From NCBI RefSeq assembly GCF_024124825.1, contig NZ_JAMXSS010000004.1, positions 62,001-126,000 on the forward strand: a stretch of 64,000 nt of DNA. The letters run 5' to 3'. The number at the start of each line of letters is the position of its first letter. The stretch's first letter is position 1. Shown here piece by piece: positions 46,787 through 55,952 of the stretch. The notes beneath the pieces are model-generated. The model searched no databases. It saw only the letters and a program-made list of their open reading frames with translations, and was not told the DNA's origin. Made by a program: the position numbers and the translations under genes. The DNA comes from Arthrobacter sp. H16F315 (GTDB lineage: Bacteria > Actinomycetota > Actinomycetes > Actinomycetales > Micrococcaceae).

Positions 46787-47068
46787 AGGTTCGATCCTAT
46801 CGAGCCGGCCAGGTTGGAAGGGCATCTCCAGCTGGAGCTTCGATCCTTAGCGGCTGGACCGTTTTTCCGTTGTTAGCGCTTTGATTTCCCGTCGCTGCTT
46901 GCCATTGACTGCGAACGGATCCCGAGGCAGCGCCAGGGTTAGGCATTCAGCACGTGAATGGCTTGTCACCGCGGGGACGGGCACCGGTATGACCAGAGCC
47001 AGCCCCGTGGGCCACATGTAGGTCACGCAGGTCGACGCGCGAAATGGCAAGAAACGGGATGCCGTGCT

Positions 47069-47917
47069 TTAAAGGCCGAGAGCGTCAAGCATGGCATCCT
47101 CTTCGTCGTCCGAGCCGGCGCGCCGCCGCGCGCGGGACGGGTGAAGCGGACTGTTGGCCGTGACCGGGGCAGCCTCTTCAAGTTCCTCGCGCCGCATCCG
47201 GGCGTGTTGCCGGGCTGTGTATCCGAAGCCCACGAAGGCGAGCACGCCGAAGGTGATCCACTGCAGGGCGTAGGAAAGGTTGGACCCCTCCTGCACGGAT
47301 GGTGGGGTCAATTGCAGCGGCGTTTCATCCGGTCCGGGAGACTCCGAAGCCATCAGACCATAGCTGCCCGTCATTAGTGGATACGCGAGCTGGCGCGTGT
47401 ATGCCACCAGTTCGATGCTGGCCAGCTGGCCCTCGGGCGCGGCACGGCCCAATCCGGGCTCCGCGGGCTTCAGCCGCACGACGGCGTCGATGGTTCCTTC
47501 CGGAGGAGCAGGTACGGCATCGGGGTAACCGGGCTTGAGATTGCCGATGGGCAGCCACCCCCGGTTGATCACGATTGTCTCCCCGGAAACCAGTCGAAAG
47601 GGAACCAGGACCTCATACCCGGGAGCGGAATTGTTTGGCCGGTTTCTGACGATCCGCTGATCAGACGCCAGGTAATGGCCGCGCACCGATACGGGCGTCC
47701 ACTTGGCTCCGGGTCCGGCTACTTCGAAGTGCCTACGGGCAGATTCGAACGGGATGGGTTCTTTGTCATAGTTTTGTTGGACACGTTGGATCTCTGCCAC
47801 GGCCTGATTCCGGCGCTCCAATTGCCAGTTTCCCAATCCGACGCAGGCCGCGGCGAAGAGTGCGGCGAGCCCCAGTATCCCCAGCCACTGCCGGGTCAGA
47901 AGGAACGAGTACGTCAC
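47069..47917 (-). CDS. SURF1-family cytochrome oxidase biogenesis protein
   Basis: 282 residues from GTG 47917 (TYSFLLTRQWLG; an upstream GTG would add 20 less typical residues). Two transmembrane helices flank an external domain with GNWQLERR, RGHYL, RNRPNNSAPGYEVLVPF and INRGWLP. SURF1 helps insert haem or copper into cytochrome oxidase. It fits the CtaG genes elsewhere in the window. Ribosome-binding site weak. Confidence 0.88.
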   Translation of the reverse strand: MTYSFLLTRQWLGILGLAALFAAACVGLGNWQLERRNQAVAEIQRVQQNYDKEPIPFESARRHFEVAGPGAKWTPVSVRGHYLASDQRIVRNRPNNSAPGYEVLVPFRLVSGETIVINRGWLPIGNLKPGYPDAVPAPPEGTIDAVVRLKPAEPGLGRAAPEGQLASIELVAYTRQLAYPLMTGSYGLMASESPGPDETPLQLTPPSVQEGSNLSYALQWITFGVLAFVGFGYTARQHARMRREELEEAAPVTANSPLHPSRARRRAGSDDEEDAMLDALGL

Positions 47918-48232
47918 TGGCCGGACCGAAGTAGCGTCCCCGGCCCCAGCGCGCCGCGCCTGGTTCCGGCAAGGCAAGGCCTGCCCGCACCTCGCGCCCG
48001 GGAGGATGTTCCGGACCGGGATTTTTCTTCAGTAATGTCGCAGTGCACATCACCACCCTAGCCGCGGGCCGGACCGTCCCCATTCCGCAAGCCAGTTTTG
48101 AGAGTCGGAGCTGTGCGTGCTCCGATGCGCGTTGGGAAGGAGCAGGGTCATCGCCCGCACACCAGCGCGAGGAACCGGCCGCGACCAGGTATCCGCCGGC
48201 CGTTCCGGAGAGCCAGCCGCTAAACTGTCAGG

Positions 48233-48457
48233 GTGCTAAATGAATTTTGGAACACCTCGACCGGCTCGTACAAGGCGCTCGTGTTTGGTGCCATGGGCCT
48301 GATCGCGGCCGGGATACTCCTGAACATCGCGGGAAACCTGTCCCGGATCGATGGCCTGACGGTCGCGTCCCTTCCGGTCATCGGAGTGGGCCTTGTGCTT
48401 CACAGCACAGGCGTCGTCGTCCGCGGTCAGGGGGTCCGGAGGCGCCTCCAAAAGTAG
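48233..48457 (+). CDS. Small two-helix membrane protein
   Basis: 74 residues, GTG start. Helix 1 ALVFGAMGLIAAGILLNIAG, helix 2 SLPVIGVGLVLHSTGVVV, basic tail. Similar short proteins exist in Arthrobacter. No function known. Confidence 0.6.
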   Translation: MLNEFWNTSTGSYKALVFGAMGLIAAGILLNIAGNLSRIDGLTVASLPVIGVGLVLHSTGVVVRGQGVRRRLQK

Positions 48458-49290
48458 CCCAGAGACGGGCGGATGCCGGGGGCGAATTCCTGGCCACCGT
48501 TGTTTCCATCCCATCCGGTGCATGGCCCGGATTCGGCATTTTCCCCCAGGCTTACCGTCGTGGTTTTTTCATCGAACATCCTTCCCGGCCCATCGTCGGT
48601 GGCGGGCAATCCGCAACTGGACAATTCGGGCCATGGCCAGTACTGCCGCCCAACGCATCAAAAAGCATCAGGTTCCCGCCGTCTCCCGCCTAGCCCGAAC
48701 CCTGCATCAAACAGCAAATGCGTGCCGGTTGCTCCACCCCGAGCGGCACGGCCTCCGGCAGATTTTCCGATGTGGCCGCTCGGACCGGTCGTCATCGGGT
48801 CCCGAGCAGGCGGACTCCTCGGCTGCCGCACTGCTGGATGATTTCGCCCAGGCTGCACGGAAAGTCGTGAAGAACACGAGGCGAAGGTCAGGGTCAAGGG
48901 ACCCTCATGGACGGGGCGGCCTTCCCAGCGAACGGTAAGGCGCAGCTGTGCATAATGGAGCGAAGCTTCGGTCAACCGCTATTTGACCGGAGCTTCGTCA
49001 ATTGAGGGGGCCAGGGCATGCGCCTTCCGGGTCCGGATCGCTGCCTGCGCCGGCCGTCCTCGGGGTCGTGGCCGGCCCACCGTGTACCAGCCGACCCTGG
49101 GCGCGTTCCTGCTGGGACTGGGCGCCGGGGCCGTCGGCCAGATCGCAGTCAAGTTCCTTCTGCCCGCTCTACATCTGTTCAGGCGTTGCTGTAACGTCTC
49201 TGGGGGAGGTTAACGCAGCCTGTGCCTCCGGGCGTGCGCACTGTGGCGCCGCCGCAGGTGCATCCCCAACCTCGACTCTCTCAAGGATCC
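48458..49290. other. Long non-coding or decayed stretch
   Basis: About 830 bases. On the plus strand, 49080-49165 encodes TVYQPTLGAFLLGLGAGAV and a helix that could be the end of a ZIP-type transporter, but no start or context supports a gene. Elsewhere I find no convincing frame or repeat. Confidence 0.4.
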
Positions 49291-49767
49291 ATGAAAACGA
49301 TGTCTCCAGCCGACGACGACCGCCAGAACCCCCTGCCGCCCAGCTCCGGCAAGGGTCCGGACGCAGGTATGCCACTGGGTGCCCGGCGCCTGGTGCTCAT
49401 CGGCGGTCTTTGTGTACCGGTCGGACTGGTCGCCGGGCCCTACCTGCTTGGTCTTCAGATCCTGGCTGTCGGCGGCGTCGTCGCCGTTGCCGTGGCATTG
49501 TCATACGGCCCTGGCCGAACATGGTTCTCGCGGTGGTCCTGGCTGACGGTTGCCGCTGGCGCCGTCTGGATGGCAGCCACCATCGCGTACTGGGGGACCA
49601 TCGTCGCCGCGGCAGATGCGTCCGCGCCGCTGTCGGGCTGGTCACCGGTGCTATTTAACATTGGGGTAGGAGGTCTGGTCATCATGGCCGCCGCCACCGC
49701 CGGCGGGGTCCTGACACGGTACCGGTTCCGCCGGGCGGCGGCCGCGGTGGCCGCCGCCCGGGGCTGA
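49291..49767 (+). CDS. Four-helix membrane protein, paralogue of the 4.4-kb protein
   Basis: 158 residues, ATG after AAGGATCC. Hydrophilic start, MPLGARRLVLIGGLCV, four helices with WFSRWSWL, and a basic/Ala tail. Same architecture as 4376-4825. No known domain. Confidence 0.7.
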   Translation: MKTMSPADDDRQNPLPPSSGKGPDAGMPLGARRLVLIGGLCVPVGLVAGPYLLGLQILAVGGVVAVAVALSYGPGRTWFSRWSWLTVAAGAVWMAATIAYWGTIVAAADASAPLSGWSPVLFNIGVGGLVIMAAATAGGVLTRYRFRRAAAAVAAARG

Positions 49768-49821
49768 CTCTGGTACCGGGTGGTCCGGTCCCTGGGTCGG
49801 GCGGGGAGTGCGTCCCGGGCT

Positions 49822-50424
49822 TTAGGAGTTCTCGTTTCTCGCCCGCTTGCGGCGGGCCAGGAAGAGGATGCCGGCCAGTGCAGCGATGACCGCGGCCGCG
49901 ACGCCGAGCGTGAGGAGCGCGTTGTCGTTGCTGGGTCCTTTGGCCGGTTCAACTTCTGTGCTGCCTGCTGCGGCGGGGGCGGAGGTCTGCGCCGGCGACG
50001 GCGTCGCGGGTGCGGCCGACGCAGTTCGGGACGGGTTCTGGACGGTGAACGCGTAGTTTCCGTCGATCGGGTGTCCGTCGGAGGAGACGGCCCGCCACAG
50101 CACCTTGTGGGCTCCATTGGCCCCCGGGGTGACTTTCGTGGAGATCGTGGCGCCCGTAACGGTCACTTTTCCGTCACTGATTGTTTTCCCCTCCCCGTCG
50201 GTGACCGTGATGACGCTCAGGTTCAGACTGGCCGAATCGGTCGGTGGCTCCGAGAGAGTTAGCGAGACTGTCTCTGGCGTGGAGGTCACGGTTGTGTCCG
50301 CTGCCGGGGATGTGGACTGAAGGGCATCATGGGCCTGCGCTGGCCCGGCGGCCATCGCAGGGATTAACAGCCCGGTTGCGAGGGCCAGGGAAAGGAGGGT
50401 GCGCTTTTTGTGGGTCAGGTTCAT
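49822..50424 (-). CDS. copC: CopC copper-resistance protein with C-terminal membrane anchor
   Basis: 200 residues from ATG 50424. Signal peptide ending AQAHD, so the mature protein starts with His, a copper ligand in CopC. CopC domain with STSPAADTTVTSTPETV and SSDGHPIDGNYAF (second His). Pro-rich linker and a C-terminal helix with RRKRARN. Binds Cu(II) outside the membrane and may pass it to CopD-type proteins such as the 53.2-kb fusion. Confidence 0.93.
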   Translation of the reverse strand: MNLTHKKRTLLSLALATGLLIPAMAAGPAQAHDALQSTSPAADTTVTSTPETVSLTLSEPPTDSASLNLSVITVTDGEGKTISDGKVTVTGATISTKVTPGANGAHKVLWRAVSSDGHPIDGNYAFTVQNPSRTASAAPATPSPAQTSAPAAAGSTEVEPAKGPSNDNALLTLGVAAAVIAALAGILFLARRKRARNENS

Positions 50425-51065
50425 GGTGTGTTCGCAATTCTGGGTGGTTGGGAGGGTGTCGGGGACGGCCGAGCAGGCCGCTGTCCGCGGCGGCCCCCTC
50501 GCCGGGACCCGTCCGGGCGAAGTTCCCAGGTGGATGCGCCGCCCCTCGCCGGTGGCTGCGGTGCGGGACACGGGTGGCAGGGCCGCTGGAGCCGGCGGGG
50601 CTATCAGGGCCTTCAGCCATGAGGCCAGCATCCACAGCGTGGCCTCGGCCCGTGCGAGGACCAGGGCGGTGGCGAGCGTGGCCAGAAGATGCAGCCCGAG
50701 CATGGCATCGGCCGGATAGGCGTCCGGGACTCCCGGCCGGCCGACGGATCCCTGGAAGGAAACGTCCGTCCTGCCGTGTACGTGTGCAACCGGCACACCC
50801 CCGGGTGCTGCGGGGACAGACAGTGCGGCGAAGGCATGGTGGAGGGCGAACTGCCCGGCGAGGAGATAGCCGACAAGGATGGGGGCTGTCATGGTCCGCG
50901 CGGTAAGGGGCGCTGCGGTGAGGGCGGCCAGAGCGGCCAGCGCTGCCATGACCGGCGGCGTCGGCAGTGCCCCCCGGCGCCAAGATGCGCAGCTGCGGCA
51001 AGGAAGAGGGCCGTCCCGGCCGCGGCGAGGGCCCTGGTGACCCGAAACGGCGCGCGTCGTTTCAC
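50421..51065 (-). CDS. Membrane protein coupled to copC (two frameshifts)
   Basis: About 214 residues from GTG 51065 after GAAGGAG. Several helices (ALFLAAAAHLG, MAALAALAALTAAPL, ILVGYLLAGQFALHHAF, GLHLLATLATALVLARA) and a His/Pro loop. One G is missing in the run 50970-50975 and one is extra in 50494-50498. Correcting both gives a stop (TGA 50423-50421) overlapping the copC start as ATGA. As read, the frame runs into copC without a stop. Unnamed partner of CopC in actinobacteria; function unknown. Confidence 0.6.
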
Positions 51066-51153
51066 CGTCGGGCTCCTTCCTCAGGCAGAAAGTTTTACAC
51101 TACGTAGAAAGTGTTGGCCGGGCAAAAGCAGACGGCCGTGCACGGCGACAGCC

Positions 51154-51849
51154 TTATTTGGCGGCGTCGGTAAGTTTCTGCCGGAAGTCCGCCTCGGTGC
51201 TGAGTGTCAGCTTTTGGCCGTTGAGGAAGAAGGTCGGGGTGCCGGTCACTCCCAGCGCCTTGCCGTCGGCGACGTCTTTGCGGATCCGGTCAATGGTTTT
51301 TTCGTCCGCTACGGCGGCGTCGTACTTGGTCAGGTCCAGGTTCAGTTCCTGCGCGTACGTTCTGAACAGGGGCGCCTGGGAGTCCTGCTTTTCGCCCCAT
51401 TGCGGCTGGGTGTCGAACATTTTGGTGTACATCTGCTCGTACTTGCCCTGCTGCGCGGCGGCCTCCACGGCCAGGGCCGCGGTTCCGGAGTTCCTGTGTC
51501 CGGGAAGCGGGAAGTAGCGGTTGACGAAGGTGATCCTGTCGCCGAATTCCTTCTTCAGTTCCTCCACGAGCGGCTGCGCTGCCCGGCAGGACTCACATTC
51601 GAAGTCCAGGAACTCAACCAGTTGGGCTTTCTCCGTGGCGGGTGTGGTGACGCGGTGGCTGGATTCGCGGACCAGCTGGGCGTCCGCCGCCGGTGGGGGA
51701 GCAGGCTGGGCGGCTTTGGCGGCGGTGAAGACGGCGTACCAGATCAGGCCGGCGGCGACGATGACGCCCAGGAGAATCCAGAGGACCAGGCGGATCTTTT
51801 TCGCGGGGTCTCCGGCGGCGGGACCGGGTTTTGTGGTGGTCTGTGTCAT
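51154..51849 (-). CDS. DsbA-like disulfide oxidoreductase
   Basis: 231 residues. Membrane anchor (~22-44), thioredoxin fold with redox motif CESC (FLDFECESCRAAQ) and cis-Pro GVTGTPTFFL. ATG overlaps the CDF stop by one base (TAATG). Its oxidised state would be regenerated by the VKOR at 37.3 kb. Confidence 0.9.
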   Translation of the reverse strand: MTQTTTKPGPAAGDPAKKIRLVLWILLGVIVAAGLIWYAVFTAAKAAQPAPPPAADAQLVRESSHRVTTPATEKAQLVEFLDFECESCRAAQPLVEELKKEFGDRITFVNRYFPLPGHRNSGTAALAVEAAAQQGKYEQMYTKMFDTQPQWGEKQDSQAPLFRTYAQELNLDLTKYDAAVADEKTIDRIRKDVADGKALGVTGTPTFFLNGQKLTLSTEADFRQKLTDAAK

Positions 51850-52765
51850 TAGTGCGGGATGCTTTCCTGGTCGCGGTGGGCGGCGGGTTCGATCTGGAAG
51901 GTGGAGTGTTCGACGCTGACGTCGAAGTGTTCGGCCACGCAGCTCTGCAGCTCTGCCAGGATGGTCGCGGCGTGCCCGTCCGTCATGCAGCCGTCCTCGA
52001 CCGTGACGTGCGCCGAGAGGACGGGTGTCCCGGAGGCGACGAGGGAGGCGTGCAGGTCGTGGACGTCGATCACGTGGGGCAGGGCCAGGATGTGTTCGCG
52101 GACCTCGGCCATGTCCAGTCCCTGCGGGGCATTTTCCATCAGCACGTTGACGGTGTCCCGGAGCAGCTTGAGCGTGCGGGGAACGATCAGTACCCCGATG
52201 AGCAGGGACACGACGGCGTCGGCCTGGACCCAGCCGGTGAGGGCGATGATAATCGCGGCGACGATCACGGCCACCGATCCCAGCGCATCATTGAGCACTT
52301 CCAGGAAGGCGGCCTTCATGTTGAAGTTGTGGTTCCGGCCGGAGGCGAGGACGATCAGGCCGACGGCGTTGCCGGCCAGGCCGATGATGCCGAACCACAG
52401 CATCGTTCCGCCGCCGATTTCGGGGGCTCGATCAGCCGCCGGATTCCCTCGATGATGACGAACCCGCCGACGCCGAGCAGCAGCGCGGCCTGGCCAGCCG
52501 CTGCGATGATTTCGGCGCGTTTGTAGCCCCAGGTCCGCTTGGCCGTGGCAGGTTTCAGGGCCAGCGACGCGGCGATGAGCGCGATCAGCAGCCCGGTCGA
52601 GTCGGTGAACATGTGGCCGGCGTCGGCCAGGAGCGCCAGGCTCCCGGTGAGGAGCGAGCCGACGATCTCCGCGATCATCACTGTGAACGTGATGGCGAAG
52701 ACGAGAATCAGTTTGCTGCGGTTACCCGCGGCGGCCGCGCCATGGTCGTGATCGTGCCCGCTCAT
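51849..52765 (-). CDS. CDF-family zinc/cadmium exporter, second copy (frameshifted)
   Basis: About 305 residues, nearly identical to the 36.1-kb protein. One C is missing from the tract at 52422-52426 (G5 on the plus strand), after RRLIEPP. The N-terminal part ends out of frame and the C-terminal part (MLWFGIIGLAGNAV on) is open separately. The start overlaps the regulator stop (ATGA), so it is the target of the adjacent CmtR-type repressor. Confidence 0.88.
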
Positions 52766-53139
52766 GGGCCTACCTTCGTCATGCGTTCCTGGCCGGTCAG
52801 CGGGGACGGCTTGTCCTGGGGACAATCGGGCTCGGCACAGCTGCAGATCGGGTCGACGGTCAGGATTGTGCCGAGCAGGTCATCCAGGGCGTGCACCAGT
52901 CGTGGGTCCGAGAGTCGGTATTGGACCCGTCGTCCTGCGGGGTCCCCGGCCACCAACCCGCAGTCGCGCAGACAGGCCAGGTGGTTGGAGAGGATCTGGC
53001 GGCTGACTCCGATCCGGTCGGCAAGTTCCGACGGGCACGCCGGGCCGGATTTGAGTTCGAGCAGGATGGCTGCCCGGGTCGGGTCGGCCAGTGCCTTGCC
53101 GAAGCGTGCCAGAACATCGGGCGTGGACAGTATGCGCAT
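52762..53139 (-). CDS. CmtR-like ArsR-family metal-sensing repressor
   Basis: 125 residues from ATG 53139. Winged helix with VSRQILSNHLACLRDCGLV; thiolate pair C56/C60 as in CmtR, plus Cys in the C-terminal tail (ICSCAEPDC). Probably senses Cd, Pb or Zn and represses the CDF-dsbA operon that it heads. Confidence 0.9.
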   Translation of the reverse strand: MRILSTPDVLARFGKALADPTRAAILLELKSGPACPSELADRIGVSRQILSNHLACLRDCGLVAGDPAGRRVQYRLSDPRLVHALDDLLGTILTVDPICSCAEPDCPQDKPSPLTGQERMTKVGP

Positions 53140-53230
53140 TTCCCGGATAATACAGTGATTTCTGGATTCGGAGCATTTCGTGTTCTGTCCGGCTGGCAGT
53201 TGGGTGCCGGGGCGGAGGGGTCGCAGTGCG

Positions 53231-55324
53231 CTAGTTGGCCCGGTCATGGGTCCGGTCCGTTGCGGTGCTGCGTTCCTCGAGGCGGGCGAGCATGGCGTTG
53301 TAGGCGGTGAGGTCGGCGTCGTTGTTCCGGGCTGCGGCACGGTCGGTGCGCCGGGTTTCGCGGGCATCGGACCGTGACCACATGACCGCCACGCCGAGGG
53401 CAATCAGCACGGTGGGGATCTCGCCGATACCCCAAGTGATCGCACCGGCCATCTGCTGATCCTCCAGCGCCGGCAGCCCCCAGTCCCGCCCCAGACCGGT
53501 GAACCAGTCCGACTGGATCAGGGTGGTTGAGCCCATCAGGGTCACGCCGAAGAAGGCGTGGAAAGCCATGGTGGCCAGTAGCAGCAGCAGCCGCAGCGGG
53601 TAGGGCGCACGGCGCGGAACAGGGTCGGTGCCGATCATGGATAGAACAAAGAGGTAGCCGGTGATGACGAAATGGACCGTCATTAGTTCATGCCCCACGT
53701 GTTCACGGAGGGCGAAGCCGAACGCGTCGGAGTAGTAAAAGAGAACGATGGATCCGGCGAAGTTGGCAGCAACGAACAAAGGATGGGTCACGATGGCGGC
53801 CACCCGTGAATGGACCAGAACCATGATCCATTCCCTGGGGCCGCGGGAACCGTCATGCCGTGGGGCCAGTGTTCGAAGCGCGAGAGTGACCGGGGACCCG
53901 AGGACGAGGAACACCGGGACGACCATGGTTAGAGCCATGTGGTCCAGCATGTGGGCGCTGAAAAGGACCCTGCCGTAGACAGACGGACCGCCTGAGGTGA
54001 AGAACACCAGCGCGGCCAGGCCGGTCAGCCACAGCAGCGACCGGGCCCAGGACCAGGTGTCACCGCGGACCCGGAGGCGCCGCGCGGCCCGCAGATACAG
54101 ATAAGCGCCGGTCACGGCCACGGCGATCCAGAGCCAGTCCGGCCGCCAGACGGTGAACCACCGCTCTGCAGTCAGCTCCGGGGGCAGCAGGTAGCCGGTG
54201 AGGATCTCTGCCGGCGTCAGGGCCGGCCGGATGTCCTCTCCCCCGGGCGGAGGCGTCCGGCTCAGGGCCGCGGCCAGGCCGCTGGCCGCGCCCATGATCA
54301 AAAGCTCCACGACGATGAAGCGCCACAGCAACCGGGTGTGCGTCCCGGGTCCGGGCTTCAGGGACAGCTGCGGGAGGATTCGTCGGCGGTGCATTAAGCC
54401 GATGGCGCCCAGAACGAGGGCGGCAGCTGTCTTGCCCAGAAGGAGGACGCCGTAAGGCGAGGCCAGCCCCGCGGGGAGGTCGATGCGGATTGCGGCGTTG
54501 ATGATGCCGGAGGCGACCACGAGGGTGAAAGCGAAACCGGCCAGGGTAGAAAACCGTTCCAGGACCGCCGCGGTGTCCTTGCCAAAGGCGGTCCCTCCGA
54601 CCGCCAGCGCAATCAGCCCACCCAGCCACAAGCACACCCCCACCAGATGAAGGCCCAGTGAGTTGATGGCCTGCTCGTGGTCGCTGCCGCCGGCAGCGTG
54701 CCCGATGAGGATCATGGGAAGGAGCCCGGCCAGGGACAGCAGCGCCGCAGCGGCGAGTCCGCCGCGGGACCTGAGACCGAACGTGAGCGTCGATACCGAC
54801 GCGGAAATGATGACCACCCACAGCCATGCCGTCCCTGTCGGCAGCTCGGTGATGTAGGAGGCCAGCTGGGAGGCGTATTCCCTGCTGCCGGAGATGGGGA
54901 TGCCGGTGATGTCGGAGAAACTGAAGACCAGGACGGCCATGGCGGACAGCGTCCAGAGCACGCTGGCCGTGGACGCCAGCACCATGATGCGGGTGAACGC
55001 GGGGTGCTCCACCGCCGCAGAGACCGGTCCCCTTCGGCCGGGGTTCCCGCGCCCCGGACCCCGCAGCGCCGGCGGGATGATGCAGGCAGCGAAAACGAGG
55101 GCGCCGATCGTGGCCGCGGCGGCGGTGTTCTGGAGAGTCTGGGCGATCCCGTAGCCCCAGCGCACCAGAGCTCCAGGGTCCCGGGTTTCCGGAGGCAGGG
55201 CGGCGCTGCCGTATGCACTGGCCGCCAGGACCGCCACCACCGCAATGACACCGGCAACGGCGAGCCACACCAACCGCGGCGAAACCGTCGGCGTGTTGGC
55301 AGAGGCGGGGGCTTTCAACGCCAC
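53231..55324 (-). CDS. CopD-CtaG fusion membrane protein
   Basis: 697 residues, GTG start after GAGGA. About 14 helices. The N-terminal half (~1-330) is CopD-like (GHAAGGSDHEQAINSLGLHLVGVCLWLGGLIAL); the C-terminal half (~380-670) is CtaG-like (SAHMLDHMALTMVVPVFLVLG, AFHAFFGVTLMGST). Such fusions are typical of actinobacteria and are thought to move copper across the membrane for oxidases. CopC at 49.9 kb is the likely partner. Confidence 0.93.
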   Translation of the reverse strand: MALKAPASANTPTVSPRLVWLAVAGVIAVVAVLAASAYGSAALPPETRDPGALVRWGYGIAQTLQNTAAAATIGALVFAACIIPPALRGPGRGNPGRRGPVSAAVEHPAFTRIMVLASTASVLWTLSAMAVLVFSFSDITGIPISGSREYASQLASYITELPTGTAWLWVVIISASVSTLTFGLRSRGGLAAAALLSLAGLLPMILIGHAAGGSDHEQAINSLGLHLVGVCLWLGGLIALAVGGTAFGKDTAAVLERFSTLAGFAFTLVVASGIINAAIRIDLPAGLASPYGVLLLGKTAAALVLGAIGLMHRRRILPQLSLKPGPGTHTRLLWRFIVVELLIMGAASGLAAALSRTPPPGGEDIRPALTPAEILTGYLLPPELTAERWFTVWRPDWLWIAVAVTGAYLYLRAARRLRVRGDTWSWARSLLWLTGLAALVFFTSGGPSVYGRVLFSAHMLDHMALTMVVPVFLVLGSPVTLALRTLAPRHDGSRGPREWIMVLVHSRVAAIVTHPLFVAANFAGSIVLFYYSDAFGFALREHVGHELMTVHFVITGYLFVLSMIGTDPVPRRAPYPLRLLLLLATMAFHAFFGVTLMGSTTLIQSDWFTGLGRDWGLPALEDQQMAGAITWGIGEIPTVLIALGVAVMWSRSDARETRRTDRAAARNNDADLTAYNAMLARLEERSTATDRTHDRAN

Positions 55325-55468
55325 AATGCATCCTCAAAGTCGTGGGTCCGGACCCGCTGCCGTGTACAGCCGCAGGCGGTGCCGGCGCACTGCCGGTCTC
55401 AACCAGATTATCTGTAGAGTTGTTCACACGTTAAACGGACGCCCGGGGTGGTCCCCCGCCGCGGAGTA

Positions 55469-55481
55469 AATGCGAAGCATT
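55469..55481 (+). promoter_or_regulatory. Inverted repeat before the SmtB-type gene
   Basis: AATGC-GAA-GCATT, 23 bases upstream of the start. Candidate half of an autoregulatory operator. Confidence 0.35.
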
Positions 55482-55504
55482 AGCAGTAGAGGTAATCTTG
55501 ACAA

Positions 55505-55924
55505 ATGACCCCAAGTTCACAGCCGCAGGCATCTGTTGCCCGGGACAGCGAATGTTCCCTCCGTCTGGTGGATGCCGACAAGGTGAAACAGGTCCGATCC
55601 CGGATGCCCGCGGAGGCCGAGGTCGCGGACCTTGCCGTCATCTTCGGCTTGCTCTCGGATCCGGGACGGGTCCGGATCCTCATCGCCCTGCTCGAAGGCG
55701 AAATGTGCGTCTGCGATCTGGCCGCCACCACGGGCCTGAGCGAATCCGGCGTCTCACATGCCCTGAGGCTGCTGCGCGGACCACGCGTGGTGACGGTCCG
55801 CCGCGCCGGCAGGATGGCCTATTACTCGCTGGCGGACGCCCACGTCCGCATGCTCCTGGACCTGGGCCTGACACATGTCGGGCACACCGGGCAGGACAGG
55901 CTGAAAATGGTCGCCGGACGCTAA
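55505..55924 (+). CDS. SmtB/CadC-type ArsR-family regulator
   Basis: 139 residues. N-terminal C17, CVC (C68, C70) in the recognition region and alpha-5 ligands D111, H113, H124, H127 (DAHVRMLLD then THVGH). It therefore carries both a CadC-like thiolate site and the SmtB zinc site. Probably senses Zn/Cd/Pb. It is divergent from the CopD-CtaG fusion and 28 bases ahead of ctaG, which is unusual because neither is a classical zinc exporter. Confidence 0.9.
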   Translation: MTPSSQPQASVARDSECSLRLVDADKVKQVRSRMPAEAEVADLAVIFGLLSDPGRVRILIALLEGEMCVCDLAATTGLSESGVSHALRLLRGPRVVTVRRAGRMAYYSLADAHVRMLLDLGLTHVGHTGQDRLKMVAGR

Positions 55925-55952
55925 CGCAACCGGCACGCCGGATCCTGGCGGC

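Noticed and set aside
49080..49165. Possible ZIP transporter end (LGAFLLGLGAGAV)
   Set aside because: Too short, no start or stop context; similarity could be generic to membrane helices.
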